Source: Klenkia marina (GTDB taxonomy: Bacteria; Actinomycetota; Actinomycetes; Mycobacteriales; Geodermatophilaceae). Taken from it: DNA of 64,000 bases. The position numbers and the translations under genes were made by a program. The stretch lies in contig NZ_FMUH01000006.1 of the NCBI RefSeq assembly GCF_900101025.1, positions 1 to 64,000 of the forward strand, read 5' to 3'. Positions 26,678-34,865 of the stretch are shown piece by piece. The first letter of the stretch is position 1. Every line of letters starts with the position of its first letter. The notes beneath the pieces were generated by a model. The model was given only the letters and a program-made list of their open reading frames with translations, had not been told where the DNA came from and ran no database searches.

Positions 26678-27168
26678 GGGCAGGTCTCCTCACGCTTGAC
26701 GACGCCGAAGTCGATTGAGCCCTCGACCGCGCCGGTGACCTGCTGGCCGGCGGGGACGTTCTGGTCGCAGACGATCCAGTTGGAGTCGAGCACCTGGTTG
26801 CGTGAGCCGAGCAGGTCGTGGGAGACCGAGTAGAAGACGCCGTAGGTCTGGACCGTGTTCTGCGCGGTCTGCAGGTCGGTGCCGACCAGGTCGGGCATCG
26901 TGAAGTCGACGACCGGCGCGGCCACGGTGGTCGGGGTGGCAGCGGGGGCGGGTGCCGGCGCGGGGACCGGGGTGGTCGGCGCGGCCTCGGTGGTCGGGGC
27001 GGCGGCTGCGACCGTGCTGGCGGAAGTAGCAGCCCCGGCGGCGGGCTCGTCGCTGCCGCACCCGCCGAGGCCACCCGCGGCCAGGACCGCGGCGATCGCC
27101 CATGCGGTGGGGCGCGCGCGGAACGGCGTGGTCGGCTGTCGGTCCTGCTGGTGAGCTCGTTGCGTCAT
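26674..27168 (-). CDS. PASTA-like lipoprotein
   Basis: 164 residues. A signal peptide ends in a lipobox-like LGGCGSDEP (Cys about 37), then a long Ala/Pro/Thr linker, then one C-terminal domain beginning FTMPDLVGTDLQTAQNTVQ. The MPDLVG...A start is the signature of PASTA repeats, which bind peptidoglycan fragments in Ser/Thr kinases and PBPs. A single PASTA-like unit on a lipoprotein suggests a cell-wall location. Two cysteines (WIVCDQN, ETCP) may pair. Confidence 0.75.
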   Translation of the reverse strand: MTQRAHQQDRQPTTPFRARPTAWAIAAVLAAGGLGGCGSDEPAAGAATSASTVAAAAPTTEAAPTTPVPAPAPAPAATPTTVAAPVVDFTMPDLVGTDLQTAQNTVQTYGVFYSVSHDLLGSRNQVLDSNWIVCDQNVPAGQQVTGAVEGSIDFGVVKREETCP

Positions 27169-27315
27169 GGTGGTTCCCCCGTTGATCGGTCCTGCGGCAC
27201 GGTGCTGAGGACGTCATCGGCTCAGACGGCATCGTCCGGTACCGCCGGGTGTCGATTCGGTCTCGCCCGCCACACGCGGCACGGCTGACCCGGCGGCCCA
27301 TGTCGAGGACGGGCC

Positions 27316-27589
27316 GTGCGGGTGGCCAGGGCGTGGCGGTTCCTGACCTGCCACGTGCTCGTCGAGTGGGACGAGCTGCACCCGGTCACCGCCGGACAGG
27401 TGCCCGAGCTCGACGCCGAGCTGCTGGCCACGCTGCGGCCCTCGTACCGTTCCTCGGGCCCGGGTGCGGCGGGGCGTCGCCCTCGACCGCGGGCTGCTCG
27501 GCGACGACCGCTGGGACGACCTGGTCGCCTTCCACGCCCGCGAGGACGCCTGGCTGGCCGGCGCCGGGGAGCGCGACGACCCGACCTGA
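27316..27589 (+). pseudogene. Possible frameshifted small gene
   Basis: From a GTG at 27316 the frame reads MRVARAWRFLTCHVLVEWDE with strong coding codon use to about 27450 (...RPSYRSS). Past that point another frame carries the coding character (GVALDRGLLGDDRWDDLVAF ... AGERDDPT) and ends at 27589. A single-base change near 27455 would join them into a protein of about 90 residues. No family recognised; a sequencing error is possible. Confidence 0.4.
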
Positions 27590-27598
27590 CCGGGCCGG

Positions 27599-28153
27599 TC
27601 AGCGTGCGCGGGTGCCGTCGGCCCGGAACCCGGCCCGGCGGCCGACCATGGCCAGCAGCCGCACGACCGGCGCGGCCACCACCTGCGCGGCCGGCGAGGG
27701 CAGTTGGAACTCGTCGCGGTGGGCGTCGAGCAGCACGGCGAACTGCAGCGGGTTCTTCGGCAGCCCGGCCTTGTTGGCCCGGCCCTCGCTGGCGATCCGG
27801 CAGAACGCGGCGAAGTACTCGTCGGCCAGCTTGGACGGGGTGAGCCGGACCCGGACGTGGGCCGGCTCGTCTGTGGGGTTGCCCCAGGTGTGCGCGGCCC
27901 CGACCGGGACGACGAGCTCCTCGCCGGCCTCCACCACCCGGGCCACCCCGTCGACCCGGGAGTGCAGCCGACCCGACAGCACGGAGAACGCCTCGAGCTG
28001 GCCGGGGTGGCGGTGCGCGACGGCCAGCTTCGCGGCTGGGGACAGGTGCAGGTCGAACTCGCAGTACGCGCCGCCGGTGGAGGAGTTCGTGGCCAACCAC
28101 GTGAACCGCTCGCCGGTGACGGCGTTCTCGAAGGTGTCGCCGACGTCGACCAT
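27599..28153 (-). CDS. Cupin-domain protein
   Basis: 184 residues. The double-stranded beta-helix core shows cupin motif 1 (AHRHPGQLEAFSVLSGRLHS) and motif 2 (VPVGAAHTWGNPTDEP), with His and Glu residues placed to bind a metal. The C-terminal 80 residues are helical (PSKLADEYFAAFCRIASEG, NPLQFAVLLDAHRDEF). Enzyme or sensor role cannot be decided. Confidence 0.82.
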   Translation of the reverse strand: MVDVGDTFENAVTGERFTWLATNSSTGGAYCEFDLHLSPAAKLAVAHRHPGQLEAFSVLSGRLHSRVDGVARVVEAGEELVVPVGAAHTWGNPTDEPAHVRVRLTPSKLADEYFAAFCRIASEGRANKAGLPKNPLQFAVLLDAHRDEFQLPSPAAQVVAAPVVRLLAMVGRRAGFRADGTRAR

Positions 28154-28298
28154 GCGTGCTCCGTTCCTCCCGCGGGCCCAGCCGCGCTGGTGGCCAACCT
28201 AGGCAGTCTTCCGCTCGACGATGTCGAGATGGACGCTGCGGTTCCGTCCCCCGGGTGGATGCGGCGAGGATGGCCGCACGGACGCGAGGAGAAACCCG

Positions 28299-28706
28299 AT
28301 GCCCAAGTACCTGATGCTCAAGCACTACCGCGGCGCCCCGGCCCCCACCAACGACGTGCCGCTGGACCGCTGGACGCCGCAGGAGTGGACCGACCACGTG
28401 CGATACATGCGCGACTTCGCCGCCCGGCTGCAGGACACCGGCGAGTTCGTCGCCGCCGACGCCGTCGCGCCCGAGGGCACGTGGGTGCGCTTCGACGGCG
28501 AGGGTCGGCCGCCGGTCACCGACGGCCCGTTCGCCGAGACCAAGGACCTGATCGCCGGCTGGATGATGATCGACGTCGACAGCCACGACCGGGCGGTCGA
28601 GCTGGCCGGTGAGCTGTCCGCCGCACCGGGCGCCGGGGGACGGCCGCTGGGGGAGTGGCTGGAGCTGCGGCCGGTGATGAGCGAGCCGCCGACCGTCACC
28701 GAGTGA
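28299..28706 (+). CDS. YCII-related (DGPF) domain protein
   Basis: 135 residues from the ATG at 28299, which has an AGGAG ribosome-binding site. MPKYLMLKHYRG at the N-terminus and VTDGPFAETKDLIAGWMMID carry the YCII/DGPF motif. These small proteins accompany ECF group 42 sigma factors in many Actinobacteria; here the sigma gene follows with a 4-nt overlap. Biochemical role unknown. Confidence 0.9.
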   Translation: MPKYLMLKHYRGAPAPTNDVPLDRWTPQEWTDHVRYMRDFAARLQDTGEFVAADAVAPEGTWVRFDGEGRPPVTDGPFAETKDLIAGWMMIDVDSHDRAVELAGELSAAPGAGGRPLGEWLELRPVMSEPPTVTE

Positions 28707-29824
28707 CCGACGACCTGCGGGCCGCGGTGCCGCAGGTGCTGGCGGCGCTCGTCCGCCGGGGTGCGGACTTCGCCGCCGCGGAGGACGCCGTCCAGGATGC
28801 GCTGGTCGAGGGCCTGCGCACCTGGACGGCGGACCCGCCCCGCGACGTCCGGGCCTGGTTGGTGACCGTCGCGTGGCGGCGGTACCTGGACGCCGTCCGC
28901 TCCGACGTCGCCCGCCGGCGCCGGGAGGAGGTGCCCGAGGAACCCGTCGAGGTGCCGGGCCGGGACGACTCGTTGCAGCTGTACTTCCTGTGCGCGCACC
29001 CGTCGCTCACCCCGTCCTCGGCGGTCGCGCTGACGCTGCGGGCGGTCGGCGGGCTGACCACCCGGCAGATCGCCGAGGCCTACCTGGTGCCCGAGGCCAC
29101 GATGGCGCAGCGGATCAGCCGGGCGAAGAGGACGATCTCCGGGGTCGGTCTCGGCGAGCCCGGTGACGTCGCGACCGTGCTGCGCACGCTGTACCTGGTG
29201 TTCAACGAGGGCTACGGCGGGGACGTCGACCTGCTCGCCGAGGCGGTGCGGCTCACCCGCCAGCTGCACCGTGGGTTCGACCACCCCGAGGTCGCCGGGC
29301 TGCTGGCGCTGATGCTGCTGCACGCGGCCCGCCGTCCGGCCCGGTTCTCGGCGGACGGCGCGCTCGTGCCGCTGGCGTCGCAGGACCGGTCGCTGTGGGA
29401 CGCCCGGCTCATCACCGAGGGGGTGTCGCTCCTGCAGGCCGCGCTGGGCCGGGACCAGCTGGGGGAGTACCAGGCGCAGGCGGCGATCGCGGCGCTGCAC
29501 TGCGACGCCGCGTCGGCCGCCGAGACCGACTGGGTGCAGGTCGTGGAGTGGTACGACGAGCTGGTCGCGCTCACCGGGTCGCCGGTGGCCCGCCTCAACC
29601 GGGCGGTGGCAGTGGGCGAGGCCGACGGCCCGCGCGCCGGCCTTGCCGCGCTCGCCGACCTGGACCCCGGGCTGCCGCGGTGGGCCGCGGTAGCGGCGCA
29701 CCTGCACGAGGCGGACGGCGACCTGGCCCGCGCCGCCGAGCTCTACGCGCAGGCTGCGGCTGCCGCCACCAACGCCGCCGAGCGCGCCCACCTGCTGCGC
29801 CAGGCCTCCCGGCTCAGCGCCTGA
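28703..29824 (+). CDS. ECF42-type RNA polymerase sigma factor
   Basis: 373 residues from the GTG at 28703 (GTGA overlap with the DGPF gene). Region 2 (FAAAEDAVQDALVEGLRTW) and region 4 (LTTRQIAEAYLVPEATMAQRISRAKRTI) are followed by the roughly 200-residue C-terminal extension with TPR-like helices (NEGYGGDVDLLAEAVRLTRQL, LGEYQAQAAIAALH, GSPVARLNRAVAVGE) that defines the ECF42 group. No anti-sigma gene is present, as is usual for this group, where the extension itself controls activity. Confidence 0.92.
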   Translation: MTDDLRAAVPQVLAALVRRGADFAAAEDAVQDALVEGLRTWTADPPRDVRAWLVTVAWRRYLDAVRSDVARRRREEVPEEPVEVPGRDDSLQLYFLCAHPSLTPSSAVALTLRAVGGLTTRQIAEAYLVPEATMAQRISRAKRTISGVGLGEPGDVATVLRTLYLVFNEGYGGDVDLLAEAVRLTRQLHRGFDHPEVAGLLALMLLHAARRPARFSADGALVPLASQDRSLWDARLITEGVSLLQAALGRDQLGEYQAQAAIAALHCDAASAAETDWVQVVEWYDELVALTGSPVARLNRAVAVGEADGPRAGLAALADLDPGLPRWAAVAAHLHEADGDLARAAELYAQAAAAATNAAERAHLLRQASRLSA

Positions 29825-29837
29825 CCGTCGAACTCCG

Positions 29838-29868
29838 GCGGCCCGCTCGGGGGCCTGTTCCGGGCCGC
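29838..29868. terminator. GC hairpin between convergent genes
   Basis: An 8-bp perfect inverted repeat (GCGGCCCG/CGGGCCGC) with a 15-nt loop starts 14 nt after the sigma-factor stop and lies before the convergent small membrane protein. Its location fits a bidirectional terminator; the long loop lowers confidence. Confidence 0.4.
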
Positions 29869-29902
29869 GGAGGTGCATCGGGGCACGCCGAGGCCACCGT
29901 GG

Positions 29903-30184
29903 TCAGGTCGGGCCGGTGCCGACGTCCCGGTCCGGGCGCCGGTGGCGCTGGTCGAGGCGGTCGGCCCAGGCGAACAGCAGGACGCCGACGACCATGGCGA
30001 GCAGGGTCGACCCGAAGACGTAGAAGACGAGCCCACCGGTCAGGGCATCGCGGGCGAACAGCCACAGAAGGGCCAGGGCGACGACCCAGATCAGCGGGCT
30101 GGCCATGCCGACGGCGCCGACGGCGCCGAGCACCCGGACGACGGGGGACCGGTGCCGGGGTGGGTCGGACGGCGGCTGGGGCAC
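29903..30184 (-). CDS. Small two-helix membrane protein
   Basis: 93 residues with two predicted membrane helices (SPLIWVVALALLWLFAR about 28-45, FYVFGSTLLAMVVGVLLFAW about 53-72) and charged tails. No family recognised. Coding status rests on the coherent hydrophobic pattern and high third-position GC. Confidence 0.55.
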   Translation of the reverse strand: MPQPPSDPPRHRSPVVRVLGAVGAVGMASPLIWVVALALLWLFARDALTGGLVFYVFGSTLLAMVVGVLLFAWADRLDQRHRRPDRDVGTGPT

Positions 30185-30255
30185 GTCTGCAGCGTAGGAG
30201 GTGGAGCTGCGCCGCCGGCTGCGACGCCGACGTCGCGGCCGGGTTGACTGGGGGC

Positions 30256-30801
30256 GTGGACGACGTGGTGGCTGCTCTCTGCTCGACGCCCGTGCCGGTG
30301 CCGGAGGCGCCCGACGCCGTCCCGAAGGCGCCGGGGCTCTACGCCTGGTGGGGCCGGTTCGGCGCGCTGCCGGGCATCTCGGGCCCCAAGCACCCGGCCG
30401 CCCCGGCGCAGCTGCTCTACGTCGGCATCGCGCCCAACGGGACGACGTCCAGCACGACCCTGCGGTCGCGGGTGGTGGGCGACCACATCCGCGGGACGAC
30501 GGGCTCGTCGACCCTGCGGCGGTCGCTGGCGGCGCTGCTCACCGACCAGCAGGGCTGGCACAGCCGGTGGACGACGCGGCCCGTGCTGGTCAACCGCGAC
30601 GAGGTGGCGCTCTCGGCGTGGATGGCGGAGCGGCTGCAGGTCACCTGGGCCGAGCACCCGACCCCGTGGACCGTCGAGGCCGACGTCATCGCCGAGCTGG
30701 AGCCGCCGCTGAACCAGGCGGAGAACCGCGGCCACCCCATGCACGCTGTGGTGTCCGAGGCGCGGCGGCGCTGGCGCGAGGCGGCCAAGGCCGCTCGCTA
30801 G
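30256..30801 (+). CDS. GIY-YIG-like protein
   Basis: 181 residues from a GTG at 30256. PGLYAWWG (about 28-35) and LLYVGIA (about 54-60) are the paired strands that give the GIY-YIG fold, followed by LRSRVVGDHIRG with the usual Arg of the active site, and ELEPPLNQAENRGHP near the C-terminus with a possible Glu/Asn site. It could be a nuclease of the GIY-YIG catalytic-domain family. The stop TAG overlaps that of the convergent gene within CTAG. Confidence 0.65.
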   Translation: MDDVVAALCSTPVPVPEAPDAVPKAPGLYAWWGRFGALPGISGPKHPAAPAQLLYVGIAPNGTTSSTTLRSRVVGDHIRGTTGSSTLRRSLAALLTDQQGWHSRWTTRPVLVNRDEVALSAWMAERLQVTWAEHPTPWTVEADVIAELEPPLNQAENRGHPMHAVVSEARRRWREAAKAAR

Positions 30802-32006
30802 GGCTGCAGGACGTAGACCCGGTCCTGCAGCAGTCCGGCGTCGTTGCACTCGGCGGCGATGAGCACGCCCGCGCCGTCCGGGGTCAGGCGCGGTGGGTCG
30901 AGGTAGCCCTCGGCGCACAGCTGGACCGGGGACGACGCGGCGCCCGAGGCGAGGTCGATCGCCCGCACCTGCATCGGGAAGTCACCGGCGTCGGTGAGGT
31001 CGCTGGTGCCCGCGAGGTAGAGGAAGGTGCCGGCGCGGTCGGCGACCATCCCGGCGAACTGGAACACGCCGGCGGGGACCTGGCCGACGGTCTCCACCTC
31101 GGTGCTGCCGGCGCGCACCGCGAGCACCGGGGCACCGGCGATGTCCTCTCCGACGGGCACCGCGTCGACGGCGTACACGGTGCCGGCGGCGTCCGTGCTG
31201 ATCCAGCCCGAGCCCGTGCCGAGCTGCACAGGGTCGCCGACCAGCTGGAAGGCGGTGTCGAAGCGCAGCAGCTGCCAGCTGCCGTCGGCGAGGGTGACCG
31301 TGACGGCGCCGCTGCCGTCGGGGGCCAGTGCGACCGGCCCGAGGGTGACCGGTGGGGTGGTGCCCGGGACGTCGGCGACCGGGTCGCTGAAGCGGATGCC
31401 CAGGTAGCCGGTGGAGACGCCGCTGGTCGTGTCGACCATCGAGAGCTGGAGGATGCCCTGCAGCTCGGGGAACCCCTGGTCGTAGGAGACGGGGATGTCC
31501 GGGAGCAGCACCCGCGAGGCGTCCGGGGTGAAGACGATCCCGGTGGACGACAGCGAGGTGATGGGGTCGGCGTCCGACAGCTGCAGGGGGACGGCGGTCT
31601 CGGTGCCGTCGGGGGCGACCCGGATGACCGCCGACGTCCCGATGACGCCGGGGGTCTCGGCGTCGCCGAGCATGACCACCGTGTCGTCCGGGGCGATCGC
31701 GGCGGCCGAGATCGTGCCGGTGGCCGCGGCGACGGGGACCGCCTCGTCACCGGTGCCGTACCGGACGAGCCGGATGGTGCTGTCGACCCCGGCGCCGGAG
31801 GTCACCGCGACCGCCTCGCCAGCGCTGTCGAGCATCGTGGCGACCACGCGGTCGGTGTTCCCGGTGCCGTCGTACCCGGTGTCGACGTCGGCGACGACCT
31901 CCAGCGCGGCCCCGGCCGGGAAGCCCTGACCCTCGACGTCGGTGCTGCGGGCGGCCAGCGTCAGCAGCGGGACGGCGAGGAGGGCGACGGCCCGGGGACG
32001 CGGCAT
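30798..32006 (-). CDS. Exported protein with beta-propeller-like repeats
   Basis: 402 residues from the ATG at 32006. A short signal peptide (MPRPRAVALLAVPLLTLAA) is followed by repeated blades of the type VVMLGDAE...IRVAPDG, FTPDASRVLLPD, VALAPDGSGAVTVTLADGSW, which suggest a WD40/YVTN-like propeller outside the membrane. Two cysteines lie near the C-terminus. Function unknown. It is convergent with the GIY-YIG-like gene, the two stops sharing the palindrome CTAG. Confidence 0.68.
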   Translation of the reverse strand: MPRPRAVALLAVPLLTLAARSTDVEGQGFPAGAALEVVADVDTGYDGTGNTDRVVATMLDSAGEAVAVTSGAGVDSTIRLVRYGTGDEAVPVAAATGTISAAAIAPDDTVVMLGDAETPGVIGTSAVIRVAPDGTETAVPLQLSDADPITSLSSTGIVFTPDASRVLLPDIPVSYDQGFPELQGILQLSMVDTTSGVSTGYLGIRFSDPVADVPGTTPPVTLGPVALAPDGSGAVTVTLADGSWQLLRFDTAFQLVGDPVQLGTGSGWISTDAAGTVYAVDAVPVGEDIAGAPVLAVRAGSTEVETVGQVPAGVFQFAGMVADRAGTFLYLAGTSDLTDAGDFPMQVRAIDLASGAASSPVQLCAEGYLDPPRLTPDGAGVLIAAECNDAGLLQDRVYVLQP

Positions 32007-32150
32007 GCGCACATCCCACCAGCACCCGCTCGGCGTGTCCGGACGCGGGCACTGCACTGTTGCGTGTCAGATCGGTTCCGCTGGTCCGAACACGGGGGTC
32101 CCCATGCGCAGCACCGTCGTCCGTCCCCACCGCGCCGTCGCGGCGGCCCG

Positions 32151-32822
32151 GTGACCGCGAACCGTCCCGGTCGCGGGGTCTGGTACCTGCTGCTCGCCGT
32201 CCTGTCGTTCGGGTTCCTGGCGTGCGTGCCGTTCTGGCACGCGGCGCAGCGTCTGCAGCGGGCCGACGTGCGCCGCTGGGCCGTCGCCTTCACCGCGGTC
32301 ACCGGGTACCTGGTGGTGCTGGCGGTGCTGACCCCGCGGCCGGCCGCCGACGGCACCCCGGTCGACTCGGCCGTCAGCACGCTCGGCGGGTTCTCCGCGC
32401 TGATCGCGATGGTGGTGGCGGCGGTGCGCCTCAACGGGCTGCGCCGCGAGGTCTACGCCGCTCCTGCACCCGTACCGGCCCCGCCGGTGCCCGCCGACCC
32501 GGCCGTCGCCGCCGTGCTCGCGGGGCGGCAGAAGCGTGCGGACGCCCGTGACCTGCTGGCCCGCGACCGCTCGATGGCCCGCGAGCTGGGGATCGGCCGG
32601 CCGGACCTCGGGCGCGGCTACGACGACGGCGGCCTGGTGGACATCAACACGGCACCGGTGCAGGTCATCGCACAGCGCTGCGACCTGACGCCCGAGCAGG
32701 CCGCTGCGGTCGTCGCGGCGCGGGAGGCCCGGGCGGGGTTCTTCAACGTGGACGAGATGCTGATCGACGTCCCGCTGCCCGCCGACGTCGGGGACCGCAT
32801 CCGCGAGCGCGCCTTCGTCTGA
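32151..32822 (+). CDS. Membrane protein with ComEA-like helix-hairpin-helix end
   Basis: 223 residues from a GTG at 32151. Two or three membrane helices in the first 100 residues (WYLLLAVLSFGFLACVPFW, VTGYLVVLAVL, STLGGFSALIAMVVAAV) are followed by a charged linker. The C-terminal LVDINTAPVQVIAQRCDLTP...AGFFNVDEML is the helix-hairpin-helix pattern seen in ComEA-type DNA-binding tails. A DNA or protein contact role at the membrane is possible. It is convergent with the next gene, 4 nt apart. Confidence 0.72.
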   Translation: MTANRPGRGVWYLLLAVLSFGFLACVPFWHAAQRLQRADVRRWAVAFTAVTGYLVVLAVLTPRPAADGTPVDSAVSTLGGFSALIAMVVAAVRLNGLRREVYAAPAPVPAPPVPADPAVAAVLAGRQKRADARDLLARDRSMARELGIGRPDLGRGYDDGGLVDINTAPVQVIAQRCDLTPEQAAAVVAAREARAGFFNVDEMLIDVPLPADVGDRIRERAFV

Positions 32823-32826
32823 GCTC

Positions 32827-33687
32827 TCAGCCGAAGGTCGAGGTGACCGGGATGCCGGCCAGCGCCTGCAGGGTGAGCAGGACGACGACCACCGCGTAGC
32901 CCGCCGCTGCGACCGCGACGACCCCGAACCGGGTGCGCGAGCTCTGCAGGGCCGGCACGCGGCGGCGCAGCGCCTCGAGGGCGAAGGCGAGCAGCGGGAG
33001 CACCTGCAGGGCGTGCATGCCGACGAAGTGCGGCACCCGCAGGTCGCCGCCCACGGTCGACCAGCCCAGCAGCGGAAGGCCCGCACCGCCGTCGGGGACG
33101 CCGACGGTGTGGGCGCCGGCGATGCCGGAGAAGCTGTCGAGCTGGCCGGGCGTGGGGGAGGTCATGAAGAAGGCCACCGCCATGCCGGCCAACCCGATCA
33201 CCAACCCGGCCCGGACGGCGAGCCGGCGGGCGGCGTCGTCCGAGGCACGCCACAGCAGGACGCCCAGCACCAGGGTGACCAGCCAGACCGCGGCGATCGC
33301 GGTGCCCATCGACGCCCAGACGGCGGTGTGCAGCGGGGTGGACACGTTGAAGTGGCTGGTGGTGCCGGCTGCGGCGGCGCCGACGATGGCGACCATCTCC
33401 ACCACCATCCCGACCACGACCACCCAGGCGATGCCGCGGCCCAGCTTCTGCCGCCGGGCGGGCAGCAGGGTGAGCAGCCAGGCGATGGTCACCGCGTAGA
33501 GCGCGATGGAGAGGGAGAACTTCAGCGGCTTGAGCCAGCCGTTCGTGCCGGTGATGGTCACCGGGTCGACCACGGCGAGGACGGCGGTGACCACCGCGGT
33601 GACGCCCATCAGCGCGGCGAGGGCCAGCAGCGGGCGGTTCAGCGTCGGCGTCGTGCGGGTGGTGGGGCGGTCGAGGACGGCGGTCAT
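32827..33687 (-). CDS. Polytopic membrane protein coupled to a MerR regulator
   Basis: 286 residues with seven or more hydrophobic helices and conserved-looking His/Trp in loops (HFNVSTPLHTAVWASMG, VPHFVGMHALQVLPLLAF). No family name can be given with confidence. The ATG overlaps the stop of the MerR gene by 4 nt (33684-33687), so it is translated with, and probably controlled by, that regulator. Confidence 0.72.
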   Translation of the reverse strand: MTAVLDRPTTRTTPTLNRPLLALAALMGVTAVVTAVLAVVDPVTITGTNGWLKPLKFSLSIALYAVTIAWLLTLLPARRQKLGRGIAWVVVVGMVVEMVAIVGAAAAGTTSHFNVSTPLHTAVWASMGTAIAAVWLVTLVLGVLLWRASDDAARRLAVRAGLVIGLAGMAVAFFMTSPTPGQLDSFSGIAGAHTVGVPDGGAGLPLLGWSTVGGDLRVPHFVGMHALQVLPLLAFALEALRRRVPALQSSRTRFGVVAVAAAGYAVVVVLLTLQALAGIPVTSTFG

Positions 33688-34322
33688 GACGGGTTCCCGG
33701 GGACGTGGCCGAAACGGCGGACGGATTCGTTGGCCTGCGCCATGCGGCGCAGCCCCGCGAGGAGGGCGTCGCCCAGCACGGTGCCGACGACGACGGTCTG
33801 GGCGGCGGTCGCGGGGCCGGCGTCCAGGTTCTTGGTGACGGTGTCGAGGTCGGCCTCGGCGACCACCTCGGCGGCACGGGCGTAGGCGGGCAGGGTCGCG
33901 GCGAGGTCGTCGCGACCCAGGGCGTGGTACCGGTCGAGGACGGTGGCGGCGGCGGTGATGCCGGGGCCGTCCTCGGTGAACGTCCACCCCTGGCGGCGGG
34001 CGACGTCGGCGATCCGCTGCACCGACTCCGCCGACGGGGGGTGGGTGACGGTGGGCAGCGAGGCCTGGGCGATGCCCAGGGTGTTGCCGAACGGGTGGGC
34101 GGGGTCGTCGGCCGCGGCGAGGACGTTCTTCGCGGCGGCGACGCTGAGACCGCCGACCTCGACGAGCGACCGGATCAGCCGGAGCCGGGCGAGGTGCTGC
34201 TCGCCGTACTCGGTCTGGTTGTAGCCGGTGCGTTCGCCAGGGGGCAGCAGGCCCTCGCTCACGTACCACTTGATGGATGTCGCGCTGACGCCGCTCTCGC
34301 GGGCCAGCTCGGCGATGCGCAT
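33684..34322 (-). CDS. MerR-family transcriptional regulator
   Basis: 212 residues. The winged-helix MerR start is typical (MRIAELARESGVSATSIKWYVSEGLLPPGERTG with YNQTEYGEQHLARLRLI). The rest is a longer helical effector domain without a metal-binding cysteine pair, so the ligand is probably organic. The gene has almost no leader: its start is next to a promoter with the palindrome described at 34322-34359, suggesting autoregulation. Confidence 0.88.
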   Translation of the reverse strand: MRIAELARESGVSATSIKWYVSEGLLPPGERTGYNQTEYGEQHLARLRLIRSLVEVGGLSVAAAKNVLAAADDPAHPFGNTLGIAQASLPTVTHPPSAESVQRIADVARRQGWTFTEDGPGITAAATVLDRYHALGRDDLAATLPAYARAAEVVAEADLDTVTKNLDAGPATAAQTVVVGTVLGDALLAGLRRMAQANESVRRFGHVPGNPS

Positions 34323-34359
34323 GTCGACAGCATCACTATCGATAGCTTCGCTGTCAACA
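34322..34359 (-). promoter_or_regulatory. Promoter/operator of the merR operon
   Basis: Reading leftward, a perfect TTGACA -35 box (34357-34352) is followed by the 10-bp palindrome CTATCGATAG (34336-34345) in the spacer, where MerR-type activators bind. TGTYGACA occurs at both ends of the region (34322-34329 and 34352-34359). The -10 is not clear-cut. Confidence 0.55.
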
Positions 34360-34364
34360 GGTGG

Positions 34365-34781
34365 TCAGAAGAGCCAGGGGAGGAACCACGCCCCGAGGGC
34401 CACGAGTGAGCCCAGCGCCGCGAGCCCGGACACGAGGGGTGCGACCCACCGGACGACGCCGCGCAGCCCGACGGCGCCGAACACGGTGGCCGCGACGAAG
34501 CAGCTGGCGGCCCCGGCGGTGATGACCAGGCCGAACAATCCGACGAAGGCCTGACCGGCCACCTCGGCCAACGGGTCGTCGGCCTCCACCTGGCGGGCCT
34601 GCACGGCGAAGCCGTGACCGAGCACGAGCATCAGCGACCCGACCGCCCAGGCAATGGCGAACCCGATCCACCACCCAGCCGTCGACCGACGGACCGGAGG
34701 GCGCGCGGTCGCCGGGGGCATGGGTGGCCACGGGGGCGTGCACTGCGACAGGGCGGGGTCGGCGGGAGGCACGTCCGCCAT
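34365..34781 (-). CDS. Small membrane protein, unknown function
   Basis: 138 residues from the ATG at 34781. A Pro-rich N-terminus (PPWPPMPPATARPP) is followed by three membrane helices (WWIGFAIAWAVGSLMLVLGH, FVGLFGLVITAGAASCFVAA, LVSGLAALGSLVALGAWFLP). No family recognised. It ends about 40 nt before the merR start on the same strand. Confidence 0.62.
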   Translation of the reverse strand: MADVPPADPALSQCTPPWPPMPPATARPPVRRSTAGWWIGFAIAWAVGSLMLVLGHGFAVQARQVEADDPLAEVAGQAFVGLFGLVITAGAASCFVAATVFGAVGLRGVVRWVAPLVSGLAALGSLVALGAWFLPWLF

Positions 34782-34865
34782 CGTCTGCGCCGGAGGGGCT
34801 GCCGGGACCCGTAGCGCTACCCAGATCGGTTTCCCGAGCCGTGATGGTGGGGACGGGCAACCACC

